In this document: in pieces, positions 23,435 through 31,155 of the stretch
Layout: every line of letters starts with the position of its first letter
How positions within the stretch are numbered: the first letter of the stretch is position 1
Assembly: GCA_045599325.1 (NCBI GenBank)
Contig: JAZRVT010000042.1
Coordinates: forward strand, 1 to 36,654
Reading direction: 5' to 3'
Length of the DNA stretch: 36,654 nucleotides
Source: Cacconaster sp045599325
GTDB taxonomy: Bacteria > Bacteroidota > Bacteroidia > Bacteroidales > UBA932
The notes under the pieces: generated by a model
Seen by the model: only the letters and a program-made list of their open reading frames with translations
Database searches by the model: none
What the model was told of the DNA's origin: nothing
Translations under genes and position numbers: made by a program

Positions 23435-26400
23435 ATGGTTAAAAGAACGATACTCTTTGCGGCCTTCCTGCTCGCTTCAGTCTGCGCAGCCGGCCAGACA
23501 TTCACGGAGTGGATTGAACCTGAGGTCAACGAAGTCAACAGGCTTCCTATGCACACCTCTTTCTCTGACAGCCAGTCCTCCAGAATCCCTCTCGACGGGG
23601 TCTGGAAGTTCAAGTTCTCGGAGAACGCCGACCAGAGGCCGCAGGATTTCTTCGACCTGAAGTACAGCGATGCACGCTGGGGTGAGATGGCCGTCCCCGG
23701 AAACTGGGAGCTCAACGGCTGCGGCGACCCCCTCTATGTCAATATCGGCTATGCCTGGAAAGGCTGGTTCGAGAACAATCCTCCTTTCGTCCCGATGAAC
23801 CGCAACCACGTGGGCAGCTACCGCCGGTGGTTCACAATCCCCGCAGAGTGGAAAGGCGAGCAGATCATCGCCCATTTCGGAGCCGTGTCATCCAATATCT
23901 ATCTCTGGGTGAACGGCAAGTTCGTGGGATACGGTGAGGACAGCAAGCTGGAGAGCGAGTTCGACATCACCAGCTTCGTAAAGCCGGGCAAACAGAATCT
24001 GATAGCTTTTCAGGTCTTCCGCTGGTGTGACGGTACTTACTTCGAGGACCAGGACATGTTCCGCTATTCGGGAGTCTCCCGTGAGTCATATCTCTACACC
24101 CGACCGAAGAACCATATCGAGGACATCCGTGTCGACGCGCTCCTGGATGGACGTTATGCCGACGGACTCCTGACGGTCGAGGCCGACCTGAACTTTGCCG
24201 GCAAGATAAAGGTCGAACTGGTGGACCCTGAGGGCAGCACGGTGGCCTCCACCACTGCAAGCGGAATGAAGGCCATCGCAAAGATACAGGTGAAGAACCC
24301 TGCCAGGTGGTCCGCCGAAACCCCGGACCTCTATCAGGTGAGGGTCTCCCTGCTCAACGGCAAGAAGACAACCCAGACAATAACGGTGAATGCCGGATTC
24401 AGGAAGGTCGAGATCCGGGACAGCCAGCTGCTGGTCAACGGAAAGCCTGTGCTCATCAAAGGCGTCGACCGCCACGAGATGGACCCTCTGACAGGCAACG
24501 TGATGACAGAGGCGAGGATGCTTGAGGACATCAGGCTGATGAAGAGGTTCAACATCAATGCTGTCCGTACCTGCCACTATCCTGATGACAGCCGCTGGTA
24601 TGACCTCTGCGACCGCTACGGCATCTATGTGGTGGCCGAAGCGGACGTCGAGTCCCACGGAATGGGCTACGGGGAGCGCTCCCTCGCCAAGGACGGGCGC
24701 TACCGCAACGTCCATCTGGAGCGCAACCGCCGCAATGTGGAGCGGAACCGCAACCATCCTTCAGTGATAATCTGGTCTCTCGGCAACGAGGGCGGCTACG
24801 GCCCGAACTTCGAGGCCGCCTATGACCTTGTGAAGTCTCTCGACCCGACACGCCCGGTGCAGTATGAAAGAGCCGGCTACGGCGGTATGACCGACATATA
24901 CTGTCCGATGTATGTGAGGCACGCTGACCTTGAGAAATACTGTCTGGATGATTCGAAGAGCAAGCCGATGATCCAGTGCGAGTATGCCCACGCTATGGGC
25001 AACTCCCTCGGAGGCTTCAGGGAGTACTGGGAAATAATCCGCAAGTACCCGAAGACCCAGGGCGGATTCATCTGGGACTTCGTGGACCAGTCCCCGAGGA
25101 TTGTGCGGAACGGTAAGACAATCTATGCCTACGGAGGCGACTGGAACAGATATGACCCGAGCGACTTCAATTTCTGCGACAACGGACTTGTCAGCCCTGA
25201 CAGGGTGCCGAACCCTCATATGTACGAGGCCGGGTACTACTACCAGAACATATGGTCCTCCCTTGCGGCTCCGGAACGGATTGAGGTGTTCAATGAATTC
25301 TTCTTCAAGGACCTTTCCAACTGCACTCTCGACTGGCGGCTGCTCCGTGACGGAGAGCCTGTCCGCGAAGGGTCTGTCGGGGCCATCGTGTGCGCTCCTC
25401 AGGAGCGCTGCACCATTGATGTGCCGTACGGGGAGATTGACGGCAAGTCGGAGTGGCACCTGAACCTCAGCTACAAGGCCCGCAAGGCCGAAGGCCTTGT
25501 CGAGGCGGGGCAGGAGGTGGCGCACCAGCAGATCGCTCTCCGGGAGCATTATGAGACTCCTGCAGTCACCCGAAGCGGAGAGGTGAAGTTCAGGCTGGAC
25601 AGCAGCAACGGCCTTTGCGTCAATGCTGAAGGCTGCACTGTGGCGTTCGGCCGGGACGGTTTCATCAGGGAAATCACAAAAGGCGGCCGCAACCTGCTGA
25701 AAGAGGGGGAGGCGATACGCCCTTCTTTCTGGCGTGCTCCTACGGACAACGATTTCGGAGCCTCGCTTCAGACAAAGTTCGAGGCCTGGCACAACCCTGA
25801 TATCAGGCTTGTCAGCATTTCGAGCGAGGTGCGCCGCGGAGTGGCCTGCATCTTTGCCGAGTACAGGATCACGCATTGCGGGGCAACCCTGAAGATGACC
25901 TACAGCATCAACGGCGCGGGACGCATACAGATTGATGAGGAGCTTGTCCCCGGGTCTGACACAGATGTGGCACCTCTTTTCAGGTTCGGTCTCAGGGTTC
26001 CTCTTCCCAAGGAGGTGGAGAATCTCGAATACTATGGCCGCGGCCCTTGGGAGAATTACCGTGACCGCTGCGGTTCCGCTGCGCTGGCAGTGTACAGGCA
26101 GACTGTGACAGATCAGTTCTACCGCTATATCAGGCCGCAGGAGACCGGCAACAAGTGCGACGTCCGCTGGATGAAACTCTCGGACTCCGCCGGACGCGGG
26201 CTGAAGGTGACCTCCGCCGAGCCGTTCTCGGCATCGGCGCTCCATTACAATGTGGAGACCCTCGACGAGGGAAGTTTCAAATGCAACCGCCACGGAGGCG
26301 AGGTCTCCGAGGACAACGTCACCTGCCTGCTGGTTGACAAGGTGCAGATGGGCCTCGGCTGTGTCAATTCCTGGGGTGAGATGCCTCTGGAAAAGGATAT

Positions 26401-26449
26401 GCTTCCTTTCGGCAGTTATAAAGCGACATTTTACATCGAATCATTATAA
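23435..26449 (+). CDS. lacZ: Secreted GH2 beta-galactosidase
   Basis: 1,004 residues, LacZ-sized. A signal peptide (MVKRTILFAAFLLASVCAAGQ) indicates a periplasmic or surface enzyme, unlike E. coli LacZ. Domain order: jelly-roll sugar-binding (GVWKFKF...GNWELNGCGDPLY), Ig-like, TIM barrel with DRHEMDPLTG, acid/base Glu452 in SLGNEGGYG and nucleophile Glu516 in IQCEYAHAMGN, a second Ig-like domain, and the LacZ domain 5 beta-sandwich (SFWRAPTDND...YYGRGPWENYRDR). It hydrolyses terminal beta-galactosides; natural substrates may be plant or host glycans. No SusC/SusD partner or sensor is nearby, so it is not in a classical PUL here. Starts two bases after mntP. Confidence 0.95.
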   Translation: MVKRTILFAAFLLASVCAAGQTFTEWIEPEVNEVNRLPMHTSFSDSQSSRIPLDGVWKFKFSENADQRPQDFFDLKYSDARWGEMAVPGNWELNGCGDPLYVNIGYAWKGWFENNPPFVPMNRNHVGSYRRWFTIPAEWKGEQIIAHFGAVSSNIYLWVNGKFVGYGEDSKLESEFDITSFVKPGKQNLIAFQVFRWCDGTYFEDQDMFRYSGVSRESYLYTRPKNHIEDIRVDALLDGRYADGLLTVEADLNFAGKIKVELVDPEGSTVASTTASGMKAIAKIQVKNPARWSAETPDLYQVRVSLLNGKKTTQTITVNAGFRKVEIRDSQLLVNGKPVLIKGVDRHEMDPLTGNVMTEARMLEDIRLMKRFNINAVRTCHYPDDSRWYDLCDRYGIYVVAEADVESHGMGYGERSLAKDGRYRNVHLERNRRNVERNRNHPSVIIWSLGNEGGYGPNFEAAYDLVKSLDPTRPVQYERAGYGGMTDIYCPMYVRHADLEKYCLDDSKSKPMIQCEYAHAMGNSLGGFREYWEIIRKYPKTQGGFIWDFVDQSPRIVRNGKTIYAYGGDWNRYDPSDFNFCDNGLVSPDRVPNPHMYEAGYYYQNIWSSLAAPERIEVFNEFFFKDLSNCTLDWRLLRDGEPVREGSVGAIVCAPQERCTIDVPYGEIDGKSEWHLNLSYKARKAEGLVEAGQEVAHQQIALREHYETPAVTRSGEVKFRLDSSNGLCVNAEGCTVAFGRDGFIREITKGGRNLLKEGEAIRPSFWRAPTDNDFGASLQTKFEAWHNPDIRLVSISSEVRRGVACIFAEYRITHCGATLKMTYSINGAGRIQIDEELVPGSDTDVAPLFRFGLRVPLPKEVENLEYYGRGPWENYRDRCGSAALAVYRQTVTDQFYRYIRPQETGNKCDVRWMKLSDSAGRGLKVTSAEPFSASALHYNVETLDEGSFKCNRHGGEVSEDNVTCLLVDKVQMGLGCVNSWGEMPLEKDMLPFGSYKATFYIESL

Positions 26450-26452
26450 ACT

Positions 26453-28120
26453 ATGCTCAAGATCTTCTGCAAGAACACCGGCACGGTCAGAGAGTTCGTC
26501 GAGGGGACGACTCTCGAGGCTATGGTAGACGAGTTCGACTTCGAAAAACCTTACCGGATTGTCTCCGCCAGGGTGAACAATGTCTCACAGGGACTCCGTT
26601 TCAGGGTCTACAACAACCGCGACGTGGAGTTCATCGACGTGCGTGACTCCAGCGGCCGCCGTGTCTACTGCCGCTCGCTCTCATTCCTGCTCTGCAAGGT
26701 GGCCGGGGACCTCTTCCCGGGATGTGAGATATATATGCGTCATCCTATCTCCAACGGCTACTTCTGCAAGCTCTACAAGGCTGACCGCACTCCTGTGAAC
26801 GAAGAGGACGTGGCTCTGCTGCGCAGCGGAATGCAGGCCCTCGTCGACCGTGACGAGCCTTTCCACCGCCGTGAAGTGCGCACGGAGGATGCCATCCGCA
26901 CCTTCCGCGAGCAGGGCTTTTCCGACAAGGTGAAGCTTCTTGAGACATACGGTGAGCCATATATCGACTACTATACTCTCGGCGGCACTCCGGACTACTA
27001 CTACGGCCGTCTTGTCCCGTCCGCAGGCTATCTCAAGGTCTGGGGGCTGGAGCTCTTCCACGACGGTATGCTGCTGCGCGCCCCTGACCGCCACAACCCT
27101 GATGTGCTGGCCCCGTTCATCGAGCAGCCGAAGACCTTCGAGGTCTTCTCTGAGGATATGCGCTGGAACAGGATTATGGACCTCAGCACAGTGGGCGACG
27201 TGAACAAGGCCTGCGAGGCCGGCAGGGCGACTGAACTGATCCAGGTGGCCGAGGCTCTCCAGGAGAAGAAGATAGTCCAGATAGCGGAGGAGATAGAGCG
27301 CCGCTACAACGACCCTGTCAACCCTGTCCGCGTGGTCCTCATCACCGGCCCTTCAAGCAGCGGAAAGACCACCGTCACAAAGCGTCTCAGCGTCCAGCTG
27401 AAGGCCTGCGGGCTCCGTCCGGTCTCCTTCTCCACAGACGACTACTTCGTGAACCGTGTAGAGACTCCGAAGCTCCCTGACGGCAGCTACGACTTCGACA
27501 ACTTCGAGACAGTGGACCACCGCGCCCTCGAGAAGGATGTCCTCGCGCTTCTCCGGGGAGAGGAGGTGGAGGTGCCTGAATTCAACTTCGTGACAGGCCT
27601 CCGCGAGTACAAGGGAAAGAGGCTCCAGCTCGCTCCGGGACGCGTCCTGCTGATTGAAGGAATCCACGCGCTCAACCCGCAGCTCATTCCGCAGGTGCCT
27701 CAGTCCGAGACCTTCAAGATATTCATCTCGACTCTTACCTGCATCTCGCTCGACAACCACAACTGGGTGCCTACCAGCGACAACCGTCTGCTCCGCCGCA
27801 TTGTCCGCGACTACAATGCAGGCGCCTTCACCGCCCGGGAGACCATCAGCCAGTGGCCGAATGTCCGCCGCGCAGAGGAGACCTGGATATATCCGTATCA
27901 GGAGAATGCCGATGTGATGTTCAACTCAGCCTATCTGGTCGAGTTCGCGGTGCTCCGCAGCCACGCTGAACCTATCCTTGCGACTGTGCCGAAGAACTGC
28001 CCTGAGTACAGCGAGGCGCACCGTCTGCTGAAGTTCATCCACTATTTCCACCCTGTTTCAGACAAGGATATCCCTCCTACATCCCTGCTGAGGGCCTTCA
28101 TTGGAGGCGGAAGTCTTTAG
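26453..28120 (+). CDS. Nucleoside (uridine) kinase with TGS and tRNA-SAD-like N-terminus
   Basis: 555 residues. N-terminal TGS-like domain (1-65), then a ThrRS second-additional-domain-like part (about 65-240, FHRREVRTEDAIRTFREQG), then a P-loop kinase of the uridine kinase/PRK family: Walker A GPSSSGKTT (299-307), STDDYFVNR, DFDNFETVDH and LLIEGIHALNP. It likely phosphorylates uridine or another nucleoside. The ThrRS-like N-terminus is usual for this Bacteroidota/Firmicutes family and may have a regulatory or RNA-related role. It follows lacZ after three bases and ends 53 bases before the arginine leader peptide. Confidence 0.9.
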   Translation: MLKIFCKNTGTVREFVEGTTLEAMVDEFDFEKPYRIVSARVNNVSQGLRFRVYNNRDVEFIDVRDSSGRRVYCRSLSFLLCKVAGDLFPGCEIYMRHPISNGYFCKLYKADRTPVNEEDVALLRSGMQALVDRDEPFHRREVRTEDAIRTFREQGFSDKVKLLETYGEPYIDYYTLGGTPDYYYGRLVPSAGYLKVWGLELFHDGMLLRAPDRHNPDVLAPFIEQPKTFEVFSEDMRWNRIMDLSTVGDVNKACEAGRATELIQVAEALQEKKIVQIAEEIERRYNDPVNPVRVVLITGPSSSGKTTVTKRLSVQLKACGLRPVSFSTDDYFVNRVETPKLPDGSYDFDNFETVDHRALEKDVLALLRGEEVEVPEFNFVTGLREYKGKRLQLAPGRVLLIEGIHALNPQLIPQVPQSETFKIFISTLTCISLDNHNWVPTSDNRLLRRIVRDYNAGAFTARETISQWPNVRRAEETWIYPYQENADVMFNSAYLVEFAVLRSHAEPILATVPKNCPEYSEAHRLLKFIHYFHPVSDKDIPPTSLLRAFIGGGSL

Positions 28121-28127
28121 TTTTCCG

Positions 28128-28166
28128 CATATTTGCGCGCAGATAAGGAAAAAAAGAGTATATTTG
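28128..28166 (+). promoter_or_regulatory. Promoter region of the arginine operon
   Basis: TATATTTG at 28159-28166 is a full match to TAnnTTTG. TTTG at 28132-28135 lies 23 bases upstream, slightly long for a -33 element. That TTTG is itself part of CATATTTG (28128-28135), a second possible -7 box. If the downstream box is used, transcription begins around 28170, only a few bases before the leader peptide ATG, giving a nearly leaderless transcript. Confidence 0.65.
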
Positions 28167-28173
28167 CAACCAA

Positions 28174-28218
28174 ATGGAACAGACAACAAACAACTGCCGA
28201 CGCTGGCTTGCTTTATAA
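28174..28218 (+). CDS. Arginine-operon leader peptide (attenuation)
   Basis: ATG 28174 to TAA 28216-28218 encodes the 14-residue MEQTTNNCRRWLAL. Two adjacent Arg codons, CGA CGC, lie at 28198-28203, right after strand 1 of the attenuator and before strand 2. Low charged tRNA-Arg would stall the ribosome there. The peptide precedes N-acyltransferase, argG, deacylase, argH and carB, so the sensed amino acid is the end product of the operon. It has no separate Shine-Dalgarno and may be read from a nearly leaderless mRNA. The reading frame alone is weak evidence; its fit to the RNA pairings makes it convincing. Confidence 0.7.
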   Translation: MEQTTNNCRRWLAL

Positions 28219-28293
28219 TGAGGCGAGTTGTTCCGGTATATTGAAATAGAAAGATTCTGACGGCTTGCCTCACAAGTGGCGGGCCGTTTTTTT
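28189..28293 (+). promoter_or_regulatory. Transcription attenuator of the arginine operon
   Basis: Four strands can be paired. Strand 1 AACAACTGCC (28189-28198) with strand 2 GGCGAGTTGTT (28222-28232), ten pairs with one bulged G. Strand 2 GAGGCGAG (28220-28227) with strand 3 CTTGCCTC (28264-28271), eight pairs with one wobble (antiterminator). Strand 3 ACGGCTTGCC (28260-28269) with strand 4 GGCGGGCCGT (28278-28287), ten pairs with two wobbles, followed by seven T (terminator). A ribosome stalled on the Arg codons covers strand 1 and frees strand 2 for the antiterminator; a ribosome reaching the stop allows the terminator. Pairings were found by eye. Confidence 0.75.
28260..28293 (+). terminator. 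Terminator hairpin (strand 3:4) of the attenuator
   Basis: Ten-pair stem 28260-28269/28278-28287 with loop TCACAAGT and T-run 28287-28293. It lies after the operon promoter and 13 bases before the first structural gene, so it is an attenuator. It could also stop read-through from the nucleoside kinase gene. Confidence 0.8.
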
Positions 28294-28306
28294 ATAGGAG
28301 AGAGCT

Positions 28307-28870
28307 ATGAAATTCATCGTAAAGGTGGCAGACAAGAGCCACATCAGATTTGCAGAGGATGTCTGCAACGAACTTGCTTATGCTTCCCAGAAGCGCAACA
28401 GCGGTCTTGCGAAGCGCGAGCCGGATTATATCATCGAGAAGATCAATGCCGGCAAGGCAGTGATCGCCCTGACAGAGGACGGTGACTTCGCCGGCTTCTC
28501 ATACATAGAGTCCTGGGGCGGAGCCGCATATGTCGCCAATTCCGGCCTCATCGTGGCACACGAATACCGCGGAATGGGTCTTTCCAGGCTCATCAAGGAG
28601 CAGACATTCATCCTCTCCCGCAAACTCTTCCCGAATGCCAAGATCTTCACTCTGACCACCTCCGGCGCAGTGATGAGGCTCAACTATGAGTTCGGCTTCC
28701 GCCCGGTTCCGTTCGGCGAGCTCACCTCTGACCCTGAATTCTGGAAGGGCTGCGAGGGATGCCGCAACTGTGTCATTCTCGAGAACAACGACTACAAGCG
28801 CTGCATCTGCACGGGCCTGCTCTATGACCCGAATGACATCATCCAGATCAAATGTCCTGAAATCAAATAA
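28307..28870 (+). CDS. GNAT acyltransferase with C-terminal Cys cluster, likely N-acylglutamate synthase
   Basis: 187 residues. GNAT fold: acyl-CoA pyrophosphate loop in VAHEYRGMGLSRLIKEQ (R-x-x-G-x-G type), preceded by SGLIVAHEYR and followed by TTSGAVMRLNYEFGF. The C-terminus has five Cys in CEGCRNCV and CICTG, possibly a metal site or disulfides. It opens the arginine operon, so the natural reading is the first step of arginine synthesis, N-acylation of glutamate. From memory, a homologous gene next to argG in Bacteroides thetaiotaomicron fills this step, perhaps using succinyl-CoA. It shares no visible likeness with classical ArgA. AGGAGAG 5 bases before the ATG is a strong RBS. Confidence 0.75.
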   Translation: MKFIVKVADKSHIRFAEDVCNELAYASQKRNSGLAKREPDYIIEKINAGKAVIALTEDGDFAGFSYIESWGGAAYVANSGLIVAHEYRGMGLSRLIKEQTFILSRKLFPNAKIFTLTTSGAVMRLNYEFGFRPVPFGELTSDPEFWKGCEGCRNCVILENNDYKRCICTGLLYDPNDIIQIKCPEIK

Positions 28871-28885
28871 TTAAAACTATATCCC

Positions 28886-30088
28886 ATGAAGAAAGTTGTT
28901 GTCGCCTTCAGCGGTGGACTGGACACATCCTACACCGTGATGTATCTTGCAAAAGAAAAAGGCTATGAAGTATATGCCGCCTGCGCGAACACCGGCGGAT
29001 TCAGTGCGGAGCAGCTGAAGACAAACGAAGAGAACGCCTACAGGCTCGGCGCGAAGGAATATGTGACCCTCGACGTCACTCAGGAGTATTATGCCAAGAG
29101 CCTCAAGTATATGGTCTTCGGCAATATCCTCCGCAACGGCACATATCCGATATCCGTTTCATCGGAGCGTATCTTCCAGGGAATGGCCATTGCACGCTAT
29201 GCCCGCGAGATCGGCGCTGATGCCATCGCCCACGGCTCCACAGGCGCCGGCAACGACCAGGTCCGCTTCGATATGACCTTCCTCGTGATGTGCCCGGATA
29301 TGGAGATCATCACCCTCACGCGCGACGGCAACCTCTCCCGCAAGGAGGAGGTGGACTACCTGAACGCTAACGGCTTCAATGCGGACTTCGCGAAGCTGAA
29401 ATACTCATACAACGTCGGCATATGGGGAACCTCCATCTGCGGAGGCGAGATCCTCGACTCGAAGCAGGGCCTTCCTGAATCCGCTTATCTGAAGCAGGTG
29501 AAGAAGGAGGGCAGCGAGACCCTCGCGCTCGAGTTCACGAAGGGCGAGCTCACAGGAGTCAACGGAAAACACTATGACGACAGGGTCGCAGCCATCCAGG
29601 CCGTCGAGGAAATCGGTGCGGCATACGGCATCGGACGCGACTGCCACGTGGGCGACACCATCATCGGCATCAAGGGACGCGTCGGCTTCGAGGCTGCCGC
29701 TCCTATGCTGATCATCGGCGCCCACAAGTTCCTCGAGAAGTTCACTCTCAGCAAGTGGCAGCAGTACTGGAAGGAGCAGGTTGCCAACTGGTACGGGATG
29801 TTCCTCCACGAGAGCCAGTATCTCGAGCCTGTGATGCGTGACATCGAGGCTATGCTCGACGAGAGCCAGCGCAATGTCAACGGCACCGTCACCCTCGAAC
29901 TCCGTCCTCACTGCTTCTCTACGGTCGGCGTCGATTCGAAGGACGACCTCGTGAAGACCAAGCTCGGCGAGTACGGCGAGACACAGAAGGGCTGGACTGC
30001 AGAAGAGGCCAAGGGCTTCATCAAGGTTCTCTCAACGCCTCTGCGCGTCTATTACGGAAACCACTCTGACGAGAATACCAAACTCTAG
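28886..30088 (+). CDS. argG: Argininosuccinate synthase
   Basis: 400 residues, the usual length. It joins citrulline and aspartate with ATP to argininosuccinate in the cytosol. ATP-binding P-loop VVVAFSGGLDTS at the N-terminus, then HGSTGAGNDQVRFD (aspartate and citrulline contacts) and SKQGLPESAYLK plus KGRVGFEAAAP further on. It starts 15 bases after the acyltransferase stop and is followed after 17 bases by the deacylase, so all are one transcript under the attenuator. Confidence 0.97.
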   Translation: MKKVVVAFSGGLDTSYTVMYLAKEKGYEVYAACANTGGFSAEQLKTNEENAYRLGAKEYVTLDVTQEYYAKSLKYMVFGNILRNGTYPISVSSERIFQGMAIARYAREIGADAIAHGSTGAGNDQVRFDMTFLVMCPDMEIITLTRDGNLSRKEEVDYLNANGFNADFAKLKYSYNVGIWGTSICGGEILDSKQGLPESAYLKQVKKEGSETLALEFTKGELTGVNGKHYDDRVAAIQAVEEIGAAYGIGRDCHVGDTIIGIKGRVGFEAAAPMLIIGAHKFLEKFTLSKWQQYWKEQVANWYGMFLHESQYLEPVMRDIEAMLDESQRNVNGTVTLELRPHCFSTVGVDSKDDLVKTKLGEYGETQKGWTAEEAKGFIKVLSTPLRVYYGNHSDENTKL

Positions 30089-30105
30089 AGATACAGGACT
30101 GAAGT

Positions 30106-31155
30106 ATGGTGGAGAGTCTCAAGCGGGATGCTGCTGAAATGCTCAGGGGGATGGTTGCCATCCCTTCAGTGACCTTCCAGGAAAAGGAGGTCTGCGACTT
30201 CATCGCCGGCCTTCTCGAAGGCTGGGGGCTGAAGCCTGAGCGCATAGGCAACAACCTCCTCTGCGGGGAGGCAGACCCTGCGAAGAAGACTCTGATGATG
30301 TGCGCCCACATCGACACGGTGCCTCCTTGCGACGAGTATGCAGAGATTCGCGGCGCCATCTGCGGCCTGGGAAGCAATGACGACGGCGGCAGCGTGGCTG
30401 CGCTGACAGCTGTCTTCAGATATTTTGCTGCCGGCAGGCCTCTGCCTTTCAACCTCCTGCTCGCCCTGACGGCGGAGGAGGAGAGGTCCGGTGCGGGCGG
30501 GATGAGCCTTCTCTGGGCTGAACGCCTTGCGGGAAAGGTTGACTGGGCGATTGTCGGCGAGCCTACAGGGATGCAGGCCGCCACCAGCGAGCGCGGCCTC
30601 CTCGTGATTGACGGGACCGCCCGCGGCGTGAAGGGACACGCTGCCCGCAATGAAGGCGTCAACGCCCTGAGCATCGCCGTGGACGACATCGTCCGCCTGC
30701 GGGAGCACCGCTTCAGCCGCGTCTCGGAGATCCTCGGCAAAGTCCGCCTCAATGTGACTCAGATAAATGCAGGTGAGGCCCACAATGTGATTCCGGACCT
30801 CTGCACATTTGTGGTCGACATCCGTCCGAACGAACTCTACACCAACGAGGAGATACTCAATGAACTGCAGGCTGAGTGCCGGAGCACTCTGGCCGCCCGC
30901 AATCTCCGCAACAGGAGTTCCGCGACATACCCCGGCTCCCCGCTGAAGGCCTGCGCAGACAGGCTCGGCATACCGGTATTCTCCTCATCCACCACTTCCG
31001 ACTGGATGAAGATCGGCTGCGACGCGGTGAAGATGGGCCCGGGCGATTCGGCGCGCTCACATCATAAGAATGAATATCTGCTTGAAAGCGAACTCTTTGA
31101 AGCAGTCGACAAATATATCAGATTCATAGAAGACTATGCAGACTTTATGGAATAA
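30106..31155 (+). CDS. argE: M20 amidohydrolase, N-acyl-ornithine/citrulline deacylase
   Basis: 349 residues. Metal ligands and catalytic residues of family M20: MCAHIDTVP (His, Asp), GLGSNDDGG (bridging Asp), LTAEEERSG (catalytic Glu and next Glu), VGEPTG, and RSHHKNEYL (last His). KGHAARNEG is the dimerisation-domain His motif. It removes the N-acyl group. Placed between argG and argH, it would directly supply citrulline to ArgG if the pathway runs through N-acylcitrulline, as known for Bacteroides and Xanthomonas; N-acylornithine is the alternative substrate. Succinyl-diaminopimelate desuccinylase is also possible by family but unlikely by context. Its end overlaps argH by 20 bases. Confidence 0.85.
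   Translation: MVESLKRDAAEMLRGMVAIPSVTFQEKEVCDFIAGLLEGWGLKPERIGNNLLCGEADPAKKTLMMCAHIDTVPPCDEYAEIRGAICGLGSNDDGGSVAALTAVFRYFAAGRPLPFNLLLALTAEEERSGAGGMSLLWAERLAGKVDWAIVGEPTGMQAATSERGLLVIDGTARGVKGHAARNEGVNALSIAVDDIVRLREHRFSRVSEILGKVRLNVTQINAGEAHNVIPDLCTFVVDIRPNELYTNEEILNELQAECRSTLAARNLRNRSSATYPGSPLKACADRLGIPVFSSSTTSDWMKIGCDAVKMGPGDSARSHHKNEYLLESELFEAVDKYIRFIEDYADFME

Noticed and set aside
24761..26293. 510-codon minus-strand ORF
   Set aside because: Antisense to the conserved GH2 barrel and C-terminal domains of the beta-galactosidase; no recognisable domain.
28174..28293. T-box or arginine riboswitch ahead of the arginine operon
   Set aside because: No T-box core or specifier-loop layout is visible and T-boxes are not typical of this phylum; the Arg-Arg reading frame with competing hairpins explains the structure better.
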